From Candidatus Azambacteria bacterium (GTDB taxonomy: Bacteria > Patescibacteriota > Minisyncoccia > GWC2-36-17 > M10-OD1-4), in the NCBI GenBank assembly GCA_016200995.1, contig JACQDS010000029.1:1-6715 (forward strand): a stretch of DNA of 6,715 nt, read 5' to 3'. Of the stretch, positions 1-5,387 are shown piece after piece (the first letter of the stretch is position 1; every line of letters begins with the position of its first letter). The position numbers were made by a program, and so were the translations under genes. The notes beneath the pieces are model-generated. The model made no database searches. It saw only the letters and a list, made by a program, of their open reading frames with translations, and was not told the DNA's origin.

Positions 1-745
1 TCAAAATATAAGTCCTGATTTTTTTGCTGAACAGATCAGAAAATCCCAAGAAGATCCAAATAATAAAAATACTTGCTAAAAGCCCCACAAACGCGCCTCT
101 AACTTCAGAAGCGACAAGAGAGATTAAGAGAAAAACTCCAGCTGAAAAATAAAGCCACTTTTTTATCTTTGCTTCATTTGGTGTGTTGATAAAAAAATAA
201 AAAGCGAGGAAGAGAGGAAAGATTATATAGCTTGCGAAAAAGATCGGATTGCCGATAAGCCCAGAGAGCCTATCGCCAAATGTCGCCACGCTTAAATAAT
301 CCGGAAAATACTTGCCAAGCCACGCCAAAACAGATGAAGCAACGCCGATAAAAACCGCAAATGAACCGGTTAAAAACCAATCTTTTTTAGCGTCAAAAAA
401 CTGCCTAAGCAGAAAATAAAACACGCCAAAATGCAGCCAAGTGAACACTCCGGAAGCTCTCCCTTGATCGCCAAAAAAGCTTTGCGAAAAATCAAATCCG
501 AAAAACGCAGATAATAATTGAGAAGAAAAAAACGCCAAAACCGCGTAATCTAAAAATGTGAACCTCTTAAACGTTTTTTTGGAGACCAGAAAATACACTC
601 CTGCCAAAAGAGCCAAAATATCAACAAAAACCTGAAAAAATAAAATCTTCCCGAAATTCCACGGATACATTACATTGCTCAAAAAAACAACTGGAAGAAT
701 TAACGAAAATCCCAGTAAATATTTAATTATTTTTTCTAAAAACAT
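1..745 (-). CDS. O-antigen ligase / Wzy_C-family polytopic membrane protein, N-terminal 248 aa (runs off the window)
   Basis: The frame is open from an ATG at 745 to the window edge with no stop, giving 248 residues; the C-terminus lies outside. I see about eight hydrophobic segments, near residues 9-25, 33-53, 64-82, 100-113, 124-144, 163-185, 198-213 and 218-235. Three motifs fit the O-antigen ligase/polymerase family in CPR genomes: SFFGDQGRASG (89-99) in an external loop, SGLIGNPIFFASY (161-173), and EVRGAFVGLLAS (214-225). Known members join or polymerise lipid-linked glycans outside the inner membrane, and some transfer glycans to proteins; which applies here cannot be read from this half. 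The signature Wzy_C loop would lie beyond the window. The neighbouring S-layer-like gene ends upstream on the same strand, but two terminators intervene, so this is probably a separate transcript. There is no well-spaced Shine-Dalgarno: GGAG sits only 2 nt before the ATG, consistent with a leaderless start. Family call fairly sure, substrate unknown. Confidence 0.82.
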   Translation of the reverse strand, partial: MFLEKIIKYLLGFSLILPVVFLSNVMYPWNFGKILFFQVFVDILALLAGVYFLVSKKTFKRFTFLDYAVLAFFSSQLLSAFFGFDFSQSFFGDQGRASGVFTWLHFGVFYFLLRQFFDAKKDWFLTGSFAVFIGVASSVLAWLGKYFPDYLSVATFGDRLSGLIGNPIFFASYIIFPLFLAFYFFINTPNEAKIKKWLYFSAGVFLLISLVASEVRGAFVGLLASIFIIWIFLGFSDLFSKKIRTYIL

Positions 746-751
746 AGCTCC

Positions 752-780
752 ATTCTAGCAAAAAAAGCGATAAAAATAAA
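752..780 (-). promoter_or_regulatory. Promoter of the O-antigen-ligase-family gene, extended -10, likely leaderless
   Basis: On the minus strand TAGAAT (757-752) is preceded by TGC, an extended -10 (TGnTAGAAT). TTTATT (780-775) lies 17 nt upstream as a weak -35. The -10 ends 6 nt before the ATG at 745, so the usual start point would fall on or next to the A of the start codon and give a leaderless mRNA. Consensus match only. Confidence 0.45.
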
Positions 781-784
781 GGAT

Positions 785-817
785 TTCTTACTTGGAGACT
801 CAATCTCCAAGTAAGAA
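785..817 (-). terminator. Second tandem hairpin terminator downstream of the S-layer-like gene
   Basis: A perfect 14-bp inverted repeat (785-798 with 804-817) encloses a 5-nt loop. On the minus strand it is followed after a few bases by CCTTTATTTTTATC, a broken U-tract. It lies just past the first terminator and just before the promoter of the next gene, so it may insulate that gene from S-layer readthrough. Confidence 0.6.
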
Positions 818-821
818 TAAA

Positions 822-855
822 GCAAAACCCCCACTTTTAAAAGTGGGGGTTTTGC
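822..855 (-). terminator. Intrinsic terminator of the S-layer-like gene (perfect 34-bp palindrome)
   Basis: Positions 822-855 form a perfect 17+17 bp palindrome. The core stem CCCCCAC/GTGGGGG is closed by TTTTAAAA and flanked by AAAA and TTTT arms. On the minus strand the G-run is followed by TTTTGCTTTATTC, the expected U-rich tail; the A-tract on the other side would let it also act on the plus strand. It lies about 75 nt after the TAG at 930-932. Confidence 0.85.
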
Positions 856-863
856 GAGCTTTT

Positions 864-942
864 GGCTTAGAGCATCAAGAGGTCCATTGCTAGACTTTCC
901 GACCTAAGTTATTCGCTCTTAGCTATTGACTAGTAAGTCAAT
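864..942 (-). other. Possible structured 3' end of the S-layer-like mRNA, including a hairpin over the stop codon
   Basis: Just past the gene, GCTTAGAGC (865-873) pairs with GCTCTTAGC (915-923) with one mismatch, and inside it AGGTC (880-884) pairs with GACCT (901-905). Separately ATTGAC (925-930) and GTCAAT (937-942) enclose the TAG stop region. These could fold into a stable 3' end ahead of the terminators. I know of no named RNA family that this matches. Confidence 0.3.
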
Positions 943-1400
943 GTCTTAGACAACAACGGCAAGCTGTTGACTGTTGTGATGCTTGTTGTGTAACCATCTG
1001 TCCATGTGATATTACCTGCAGACATACCTACAGTAACTGTGTTTGTAGCTACTGCATTTGACGTGTCAAGTGTGACGATGAACAATTTGGTTGCGCCAGC
1101 GGCGATCTCAACATCTGTGAAGGCTCCTTCTGTAATGGCTGTTGTTGTGAATGCTTGCAAAGAAGCGTAGTTTGTTGTTGCCAACGCAGTCGTTGATGTA
1201 TTGTCTTTGTAGACTGTCAACGCCTTAGTGCCGGAAGCTGTACCGACAGCTCCTGAAGAGCTATTAGCAAAGTTCATCAATTTGACCGTTGCTGAATAGT
1301 TTCCAACATTTGCGCTGTTTGAAACATTAACCTTCATAACTATGACCTGATGATCCTGATGGAGAATCTGAAGCGTAAGCGACAGAAAGCTTCGTAGCAT
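930..1400 (-). CDS. C-terminal fragment of the S-layer-like protein, separated from the main gene by a frameshift
   Basis: This frame can open at an ATG at 1400, but its first 20 or so residues (MLRSFLSLTLQ...) look like an out-of-frame reading of the upstream gene. The S-layer-like character begins at VIVMKVNVSNSANVG, near 1344. From there it supplies what the sixth repeat domain of the upstream gene lacks: alternating Thr/Ser/Ala-rich strands, the pattern 'aaGATKLFIVTLDT' equivalent to the 'l.v.gDv' strand of other repeats, and a closing SLPLLSKTLTY strand before TAG. It has no ribosome binding site or signal peptide of its own, so it is best read as the end of the 1327-4356 gene. Removing one base, or restoring two, between about 1342 and 1366 would give one protein of about 1,141 aa. 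It could reflect a sequencing/assembly error, a real truncating mutation, or recoding; the sequence alone does not decide. Confidence 0.75.
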   Translation of the reverse strand: MLRSFLSLTLQILHQDHQVIVMKVNVSNSANVGNYSATVKLMNFANSSSGAVGTASGTKALTVYKDNTSTTALATTNYASLQAFTTTAITEGAFTDVEIAAGATKLFIVTLDTSNAVATNTVTVGMSAGNITWTDGYTTSITTVNSLPLLSKTLTY

Positions 1401-4356
1401 ATGCTGTCATTGTGCTTGCTACCTGATCCGCATCAGCTGTTGCTGAGTAATCAAGAAGTGCTCCTGTGACAGATGCTCCCGATGAAACACCTTTAGCTGT
1501 GATTGACTCTGCGCCTGAACCCTTATTGACAAGCAACGCGAACGCATGTGTTGAGCCTGATGATGCGCCATCTGTGTAGGCTGTGACGTCTCCTCTGACC
1601 TCCAAAGTCTTGTTTGAATTCCTTGGGATTGTCAAGCTAAGACCTGTGAATGTTGCGTTTGCGTATGTTGTCGTTGAGTTTGTAGCTGACAACTGAACTG
1701 TCTGTCCAACCTGTACTCCATCTACGTAAAGCGCGATGTTCTTTAGCGTACCTGTTGCAGCAGATGATGTGTTGTCAGATACTGTGATGTCAGAGATTTG
1801 GATATCCTCTGAAGCATCAGCGGCAAGCTTGAATTGAGCCAAGACCGCGCCAGTTGAACCCATAACAAGCTGTGCTGCTACCGGTGTGTCTGCGCCTGTT
1901 GTGACTGTCAAGTTACCAGCAGCTGCAATGTAAGCTGTTTGCAAGTTTACATCTGTTGTGTAGCTGGCATCTGAAGAAGTGTTAACTCCTGTTGCTGTGA
2001 CACTGTCAAATACTACAGCTGGAGCAAGGCTTGTTGCGCTATCCTGAACAGTACTCTTAACATCAGCGAATACATCCACTACATACTGCTGTCCGGCAGA
2101 TACCGTGATAGCTGTTGATGGAGTAAATGTGTATGTTCCGGCTGTTGTGTTAAGCGAAGCGACCGTTGAACCGATCCGTGTTCCTGTGCTGTCCTTGATC
2201 TTCAAGTTTTGGAAGTTGTCTCCAACCTGTGTTGTTGCGTTATCTGCAAGACCGATCTGTGTGACTTTGATAGCCTCACCTGAACCGGCTGTGATAACGA
2301 ATGATCCGATCTTAACGCCAGCTGCATTAACTGTTCCTGTTGGGTTTGAAGATAATTTATCTCCAAATGCAGGATTTTTAGCTACTGAAGCTGTTCCAGA
2401 CTGAACTGTCAAAGTTCTTGCTGTCTGAGCTGTTGTTGAATCTGATGTTAAAGTTGTCTGATACTGAATGTTGTTTGTTCCGGTTGAAAGAGTAATGACT
2501 ACCGTCTCACCTGTCGTGATTGATGAGTGAGTTGTATCTGCAACAACCGTCAAGTACTTCGTTGTATTAGCTGACACCTGGAATGTGTTTCCAAATGTGA
2601 AGCTTTGCGCTGTAGATGTACCCAATGATGAAGCTGTTGTTCCAACTTGTGTTCCATCAAGAAGTAATTTGACATTTGCCAAAGTGACTGAAGACTCCCC
2701 TCCGTCAGCGTTTGTGTATGTCAAACCTACGCTAAGATTATCAATCTTAGCTGTTTCACCTGCAGAATAGAAGCTGAATTTAGCAAGGGTCAAGCCTGTT
2801 GCTCCATCAGCGATATTTCCTGTTGGTGAATCCGTTGCTACTCCGATAACCTTTGAACCTGAATCAACTGCTGTTGATGCTGTAGGCTTGATGATGGCAA
2901 ATGCTGTTGTTGCCAGATCTTTAGCAGGAGTGACGTATACTCCGTATCCGGCATCATATACTGACATATCAGCTGATCTCTGGATAGAGAAGTAGAATGT
3001 CCTTGATGCTCCACCGGCCATATCGCCCCTCAAAGAAACAGATTTTGTCTGTCCAGCGTCAATCTTGATAGGAGCTGATGAAAGGTCAAATACAACTGTG
3101 TTGTCTGATGCGAGTACCATTGTGCTTCCAACCTGAACTCCGCCAACCTCAAGTTTAAGATTCTTGATATCGGTTGATGCGATCGTTCCGATCATTGTAA
3201 GCTTCAATCTTCTTACCTCCATCTTTTGGTTTCCGGTTGTAAGGCTGAAGTTCCATAGCTCTTGGTTCACTGCATCACCCTTGATTGTTGAAGCAGGGTT
3301 TGTTGCGTAAGATCCGCCGATGTAGATGCTTCCAAGATCAGTGACTTGAGATGTTGTCATCTTGTTGCCTGATACAGGGAATGTTCCTGATACTGCGGCT
3401 CCGTCTGTTGTGATGTCTGAAGCTGATACCAAGTCAAATCCGATCGTCTTTGAAGATGTGACTGATGTTGCGCCTCTTGCCAAATCACCCTTCAACATAA
3501 CTGACTTTGTTGTTCCTTTAGCTACTGTGAAAAGACCTGATGAGTTTGTGAATGTTACAACTTTGTCGTTGAAAGATGTGTACTCGGCCAATCTTGTCAT
3601 TCCATCATACAAGTAAAGATTTCCAAGATCTGAATCTGAAGCTATACCGCTTCTCTTGAACTTAACTGTTGTGACTTTTACATCTCCGTCATTTCCAGCT
3701 ACAAAGTTTGCAGTTGTGAAAGGAATAAGAGCTTGTGGGTATTGATTTGCTGTGTCATCAGAAAGAATGATTTCCGACACAGGTGTGTTTGAAGCTAATG
3801 CAACTGACAAACCTGAACCTACTGTTGTAGTAGTGGTTGTTGTAGATGTAGCTGTGACAACTGAACCTGTTGCGTAGTAATCTCTTTCTCTTTCATTGAC
3901 ATGGAAGATCTGACCCCAGTCGTATCCTTTAGCCATAAAAGCAGCCTCGTTTTCAATGTGGTGCTTGATAGCTGATGATCCTGACTCTTCAAGAGAGTAA
4001 ACTTTAGGATCTCCATCCGCGCTGTAAAGGTCGGATGTTTGGTACATGTCAATCGTTGACTGTGGAACTACTTGGATGTTGCTCCACTTCAAATGACCGT
4101 ACATATTGAATACATCAGGGTTGAAGATGTGTCTCTTCCATCCTGTGTATGAACCATGGGCTTTATCATTGATGATATAAACCGCAGGGTCGTTAGCAGA
4201 CTTTATCAGACTGCCTTCTTGCAAACCGGCTGCGTTTGCTGATATTACAGGCACAAGTGCCGCAAGACCAGACAAGACAACAGTCGTTGCCAAAGTCAAA
4301 GCTATAGCAAGAAATTGCTTGAATTTCTCGTTAGCCCCACTTGATAATGAATTCAT
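1327..4356 (-). CDS. Secreted S-layer-like protein with duplicated N-terminal module and tandem beta-sandwich repeats (frameshifted near its 3' end)
   Basis: The 1,009-aa product has an N-terminal signal peptide: a lysine-containing n-region, a hydrophobic core at residues 14-37, and a likely cut near ANAA (40-43). Residues 47-163 hold two copies of a roughly 50-residue module (DPAVYII...KRHIFNPDVFNMYG and DPKVYSL...KHHIENEAAFMAKGYDW) seen in surface proteins of CPR bacteria. A Thr-rich linker (168-179, seven Thr in a row) leads to tandem Ser/Thr/Ala-rich domains of about 150-160 aa starting near 183, 342, 502, 655, 814 and 988. Each repeats the pattern 'L.L..DG..vGst..l...tf...i..gt.k.l.v.gDv'. 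I see no Cys, SLH domain, LPXTG or transmembrane anchor. The start is secured by a strong Shine-Dalgarno. The sixth domain shifts frame and this ORF stops at 1327 after only about 25 residues of it. I infer an abundant exported coat protein; the S-layer role rests on architecture, not a specific catalytic motif. Confidence 0.85.
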   Translation of the reverse strand: MNSLSSGANEKFKQFLAIALTLATTVVLSGLAALVPVISANAAGLQEGSLIKSANDPAVYIINDKAHGSYTGWKRHIFNPDVFNMYGHLKWSNIQVVPQSTIDMYQTSDLYSADGDPKVYSLEESGSSAIKHHIENEAAFMAKGYDWGQIFHVNERERDYYATGSVVTATSTTTTTTTVGSGLSVALASNTPVSEIILSDDTANQYPQALIPFTTANFVAGNDGDVKVTTVKFKRSGIASDSDLGNLYLYDGMTRLAEYTSFNDKVVTFTNSSGLFTVAKGTTKSVMLKGDLARGATSVTSSKTIGFDLVSASDITTDGAAVSGTFPVSGNKMTTSQVTDLGSIYIGGSYATNPASTIKGDAVNQELWNFSLTTGNQKMEVRRLKLTMIGTIASTDIKNLKLEVGGVQVGSTMVLASDNTVVFDLSSAPIKIDAGQTKSVSLRGDMAGGASRTFYFSIQRSADMSVYDAGYGVYVTPAKDLATTAFAIIKPTASTAVDSGSKVIGVATDSPTGNIADGATGLTLAKFSFYSAGETAKIDNLSVGLTYTNADGGESSVTLANVKLLLDGTQVGTTASSLGTSTAQSFTFGNTFQVSANTTKYLTVVADTTHSSITTGETVVITLSTGTNNIQYQTTLTSDSTTAQTARTLTVQSGTASVAKNPAFGDKLSSNPTGTVNAAGVKIGSFVITAGSGEAIKVTQIGLADNATTQVGDNFQNLKIKDSTGTRIGSTVASLNTTAGTYTFTPSTAITVSAGQQYVVDVFADVKSTVQDSATSLAPAVVFDSVTATGVNTSSDASYTTDVNLQTAYIAAAGNLTVTTGADTPVAAQLVMGSTGAVLAQFKLAADASEDIQISDITVSDNTSSAATGTLKNIALYVDGVQVGQTVQLSATNSTTTYANATFTGLSLTIPRNSNKTLEVRGDVTAYTDGASSGSTHAFALLVNKGSGAESITAKGVSSGASVTGALLDYSATADADQVASTMTAYATKLSVAYASDSPSGSSGHSYEG

Positions 4357-4364
4357 ATTTAATT

Positions 4365-4371
4365 CTCCTTA
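4365..4371 (-). promoter_or_regulatory. Strong Shine-Dalgarno of the S-layer-like gene
   Basis: On the minus strand TAAGGAG lies 8 nt before the ATG at 4356, a near-perfect anti-16S match with good spacing. It is the only such site among the three starts visible in the window, which suits a highly expressed protein and settles the start codon. Confidence 0.85.
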
Positions 4372-4381
4372 AATCGCAAAC

Positions 4382-4403
4382 CCATCTGCCATAAGGTAGA
4401 TGG
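4382..4403 (-). other. Hairpin in the S-layer mRNA leader just upstream of the ribosome binding site
   Basis: CCATCTGCC (4382-4390) and GGTAGATGG (4395-4403) form a 9-bp stem with a 4-nt loop and one imperfect pair (A.C on the transcribed strand). It ends 10 nt from the Shine-Dalgarno. A stem so close to the RBS may protect the mRNA or shape initiation; role inferred. Confidence 0.4.
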
Positions 4404-4436
4404 ACTCGCTTACCTATAGGAATTATTATTAAGCAA

Positions 4437-4464
4437 ATACTAATGATTAAATTAATCCTCTCAA
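4437..4464 (-). promoter_or_regulatory. Alternative, weaker promoter close to the S-layer-like gene
   Basis: Minus-strand TTGAGA (4464-4459, 5 of 6 to TTGACA) and TAGTAT (4442-4437, 4 of 6) are 16 nt apart and would give a leader of about 75 nt. It scores worse than the site at 4882-4910, but it would leave the palindrome cluster at 4563-4621 upstream of the promoter, where an operator is often found. Confidence 0.22.
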
Positions 4465-4562
4465 TACAAACATGAATATAGAATCGAGTTCACCTTTAAA
4501 AGGATCGACCTAACTCTGTTTATTCATACTATATTACATTCTAACTAGCCTCGCTAAGCCAT

Positions 4563-4621
4563 AATAAGGAAATTTCGGAAAATTTCCTATTTCCTTATTC
4601 AAGAAAAAGGGAAATTTCCCT
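4563..4621. repeat. Cluster of GGAAATTTCC-type palindromes upstream of the S-layer-like gene (candidate operator or attenuator)
   Basis: Three nested or adjacent palindromes lie here. AATAAGGAAAT (4563-4573) mirrors ATTTCCTTATT (4589-4599) perfectly. Inside it AGGAAATTT (4567-4575) mirrors AAATTTCCT (4580-4588) around CGGA. Then AGGGAAATTTCCCT (4608-4621) is a perfect 14-bp palindrome. The core GGAAATTTCC recurs at 5364-5373, next to the end of the helix-turn-helix gene. Symmetry and repetition suit a dimeric DNA-binding protein. On the minus strand the 4608-4621 palindrome is followed by TTTTC, so a weak terminator or attenuator in the leader is an alternative reading. Confidence 0.5.
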
Positions 4622-4639
4622 AACATTTACAATTTAACC

Positions 4640-4760
4640 AATACGCAACCTGTGATGGCTGCTTATTTTCGTATTAAATTTTCAATGTCCTTTCCAAACC
4701 CGTCGTGATGGACCTAACCATCACTTTTTGAATTACTTAAATAATCCAAAAAGTGGTGAT
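4640..4760 (-). other. Possible structured leader RNA with competing hairpins
   Basis: If transcription starts near 4875, this lies in the S-layer leader. On the minus strand one GTGATGG (4724-4718) can pair with any of three partners: ATCACCAC (4760-4753) in a long stem with arms 4719-4735 and 4742-4758 (17 positions, two imperfect), CCATCAC (4711-4705) in a perfect 7-bp stem, or CCATCAC (4658-4652), which sits largely in the loop of a GCAGCC/GGTTGC hairpin. These pairings exclude each other. ATTAAATTTT also occurs twice (4673-4682, 4760-4769). I do not recognise a known riboswitch. Confidence 0.35.
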
Positions 4761-4850
4761 TAAATTTTAAGGATCGTATAGCGCAAATGCCACATAACAC
4801 AAAACTCCTAAGAACATTTTAGCACTTTTTTCAATCTATATCAATAGCTT

Positions 4851-4868
4851 ACACAACACAACACAACA
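4851..4868. repeat. Short pentanucleotide tandem repeat (ACACA x3.6)
   Basis: ACACA is repeated 3.6 times without error. It would fall within the first 25 nt of a transcript from the promoter at 4882-4910 (read there as TGTGT units), leaving a G/U-only, unstructured 5' end. It could equally be simple-sequence noise. Confidence 0.5.
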
Positions 4869-4881
4869 TTCACTTACAATA

Positions 4882-4910
4882 ATTATACCAAAGATTTAAA
4901 ATGCAATCAA
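4882..4910 (-). promoter_or_regulatory. Main candidate promoter for the S-layer-like gene
   Basis: On the minus strand TTGATT (4910-4905) and a perfect TATAAT (4887-4882) are exactly 17 nt apart. TGG precedes the -10, making an extended -10. The expected start near 4875 implies a leader of about 520 nt before the ATG at 4356. No better-scoring site lies nearer the gene, and the same TTGATT box recurs at the regulator promoter (6189-6184). Sequence match only. Confidence 0.55.
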
Positions 4911-5050
4911 TACGATATGCAATGGTTTTTTGATCATACAAAAGCAATCGTGAGACATATAAAAATAACGAACAAAAGCCTTATAAATAAAAGACTTTTT
5001 ATTGTAGCAAATGTTACATCTTGAAAAGATCGCTTTGTAAAATACAGCTG

Positions 5051-5059
5051 TGTGGATAA
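5051..5059 (-). promoter_or_regulatory. DnaA box (perfect TTATCCACA)
   Basis: The minus strand reads TTATCCACA, identical to the strongest bacterial DnaA-binding consensus. It sits in the gene-free spacer 67 bp from a second match on the other strand. No dnaA or dnaN gene is in view, so binding is inferred from the motif alone. Confidence 0.45.
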
Positions 5060-5126
5060 CTTTGCTCCTGAAAATGGTCAAAATTCCGCGAAGTGAGGCC
5101 TCTAATAAAAAATAAAGCGACGATAA

Positions 5127-5135
5127 TTATTCACA
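5127..5135 (+). promoter_or_regulatory. DnaA-box-like site (TTATTCACA)
   Basis: The plus strand reads TTATTCACA, which fits the relaxed consensus TTATNCACA. It is oppositely oriented to the perfect box at 5051-5059, and a 10-bp palindrome (5140-5149) follows closely. Two matches so close together make chance less likely than for one, but do not prove an origin. Confidence 0.35.
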
Positions 5136-5361
5136 GCCGGAGATATCTCTTTTATGGCAAGATCCTAAATATCAACACGCGATGATCCAAAAGAAAAAAG
5201 ATAAAAAAAATCTCAATGATCCGCAGACAAAGATCAGAGATAAGCAAAAAATAAAATATGAAATTTAAAAGATCAACCGCGATGCCAAAAGAGCATTCTC
5301 TAGAAAAATTGTATCTATTTTTGAGAATATATTATAATTTCCGGTATCTTTCCCTATGCAA

Positions 5362-5375
5362 AAGGAAATTTCCTT
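5362..5375. repeat. AAGGAAATTTCCTT palindrome just after the helix-turn-helix gene (operator or weak terminator)
   Basis: This perfect 14-bp palindrome lies 12 nt beyond the TAA at 5388-5390 and shares its central GGAAATTTCC with the cluster at 4563-4621. On the minus strand it is followed by TT after its own TT, so a weak terminator for the regulator gene is possible. Its shared core with the S-layer leader favours a protein-binding site. Confidence 0.45.
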
Positions 5376-5387
5376 ATTATTTCCCTT

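Larger units (their letters stand above)
4911..5361. other. Gene-free AT-rich spacer between the helix-turn-helix gene and the S-layer promoter
   Basis: I see no convincing gene on either strand in these 450 bases. Visible elements are two DnaA-box matches (5051-5059 and 5127-5135), a perfect GAGATATCTC palindrome (5140-5149), GAGGCCTC (5095-5102), and an A-rich run (about 5186-5210) that could unwind easily. The stretch could be regulatory DNA, a replication-related locus, or hold an untranslated RNA I cannot recognise. Confidence 0.5.

Noticed and set aside
1320..1345. Separate translation start for the downstream fragment (internal ATG at about 1337 or 1400)
   Set aside because: Neither ATG has a convincing Shine-Dalgarno, and the fragment would lack a signal peptide and half a domain. 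A frameshifted single gene explains it better.
2105..3616. Plus-strand open frames at 2105-2404, 2585-2770 and 3362-3616
   Set aside because: They lie antisense to the repetitive coat-protein gene, where its Thr/Ser/Ala codons leave long stop-free stretches. They lack start signals and sensible protein features.
3820..3852. Repetitive ACA/ACT/ACC run as a possible microsatellite
   Set aside because: It encodes the poly-Thr linker in frame with mixed codons, so it is explained as coding sequence.
3819..4052. 77-aa minus-strand frame inside the coat-protein gene
   Set aside because: It is an out-of-frame reading of the Thr-rich linker and N-terminal module; the overlapping frame has the signal peptide, repeats and a ribosome binding site.
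4896..5081. 61-aa minus-strand open frame in the spacer
   Set aside because: It starts at TTG with no Shine-Dalgarno, is rich in Cys, Tyr and Phe in no recognisable pattern, and overlaps the promoter and a DnaA-box match. It looks like chance in AT-rich DNA.
4772..5274. Apparent GATC clustering as support for an origin
   Set aside because: Eight GATC sites occur in about 500 bp, but GATC is also frequent inside the genes of this window, so it seems a general compositional habit.
5309..5338. Plus-strand promoter-like TTGTAT-18-TATAAT
   Set aside because: It would only drive antisense RNA into the helix-turn-helix gene. The -35 match is weak and the region is AT-rich enough to give such boxes by chance.
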